This document shows positions 63,990 to 64,000 of a stretch of DNA of 64,000 nt, in pieces. Both the position numbers and the translations under genes were made by a program. Positions within the stretch are counted from its first letter, which is position 1. Each line of letters starts with the position of its first letter. The notes below the pieces were generated by a model. It ran no database searches and was not told the origin of the DNA. It was given only the letters and a program-made list of their open reading frames with translations. The stretch comes from Roseivivax isoporae LMG 25204 (lineage in GTDB: Bacteria; Pseudomonadota; Alphaproteobacteria; Rhodobacterales; Rhodobacteraceae). The DNA lies in NCBI RefSeq assembly GCF_000521865.1, contig NZ_JAME01000006.1, positions 62,001 through 126,000 of the forward strand, in the 5' to 3' direction.

Positions 63990-64000
63990 GCCTCGCCCGG

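Overview
The window comes from a GC-rich alphaproteobacterium, most likely a member of the Rhodobacteraceae (Rhodobacter/Roseobacter group). The placement rests on gene content: genes of the ethylmalonyl-CoA pathway (crotonyl-CoA carboxylase/reductase, ethylmalonyl-CoA mutase, mesaconyl-CoA hydratase, malyl-CoA thioesterase type), a ClpS2-type adaptor, an HvrA-like H-NS protein, a LuxR/LuxI pair of the roseobacter type, a GAAC-N7-GAAC LexA operator, and a TCA-cycle cluster ordered sdhCDAB ... mdh ... sucC-sucD-sucA-sucB. The genus cannot be named from the sequence. I saw no rRNA, tRNA, insertion sequence, prophage, attachment site or CRISPR array. The region looks like core chromosome.

Region by region. 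0-9 kb: the 3' end of a copper amine oxidase, two EamA transporters, a Bcr/CflA efflux pump with a TTG start, a DUF4168 protein, aroA-cmk, trmB and a Tas-like aldo/keto reductase, nearly all on the minus strand. 8.5-14.9 kb: a LexA-regulated ImuA-like gene, metG, an FKBP isomerase, an L,D-transpeptidase, small membrane proteins, a cold-shock protein, and an SRAP/HMCES-family protein that lacks the usual catalytic Cys2, coupled to a TesA-like esterase. 14.9-19.5 kb: an ABC exporter divergent from the esterase (YbbA-YbbP/TesA arrangement), an inositol-phosphatase family enzyme and clpS. 19.5-24.9 kb: the glycine cleavage operon gcvT-gcvH-gcvP behind a tandem glycine riboswitch, with an NsrR-like regulator just upstream. 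25-34 kb: housekeeping enzymes (ThpR, NAD synthetase), a 19-unit MORN-repeat protein, an iron-sulfur photolyase with an SDR, and truA. 33.6-35.2 kb: a quorum-sensing luxR-luxI pair preceded by an overlapping small ORF.

35.4-40.5 kb carries ccr and ecm on either side of a PlsB-like acyltransferase. Then come an H-NS/HvrA protein with deoD, a DUF1989 protein, and an ornithine/lysine decarboxylase behind a structured leader. 44-64 kb is a central-metabolism block: sdhCDAB, mesaconyl-CoA hydratase and malyl-CoA thioesterase-type enzymes with two small companions, malate dehydrogenase, Mn-type pyrophosphatase, and sucCD-sucAB followed by a cupin gene. Acetyl-CoA assimilated through ccr/ecm/mch would leave the pathway as malate and succinyl-CoA, which the neighbouring mdh, suc and sdh products handle.

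The most striking unexplained signal is a 25-bp stretch that is identical upstream of sdhC and upstream of sucC. It has the same orientation relative to its operon in both places, and in both it contains one of two TGTGATCACA-like palindromes spaced 21 bp apart. It looks like an operator shared by the two TCA operons. Other items worth checking are the orphan LexA-controlled ImuA-like gene, the SRAP protein without Cys2, a His/Cys-rich extension on GcvT, a nine-unit duplication inside the MORN protein, and leaders with small ORFs upstream of luxR and of the decarboxylase.
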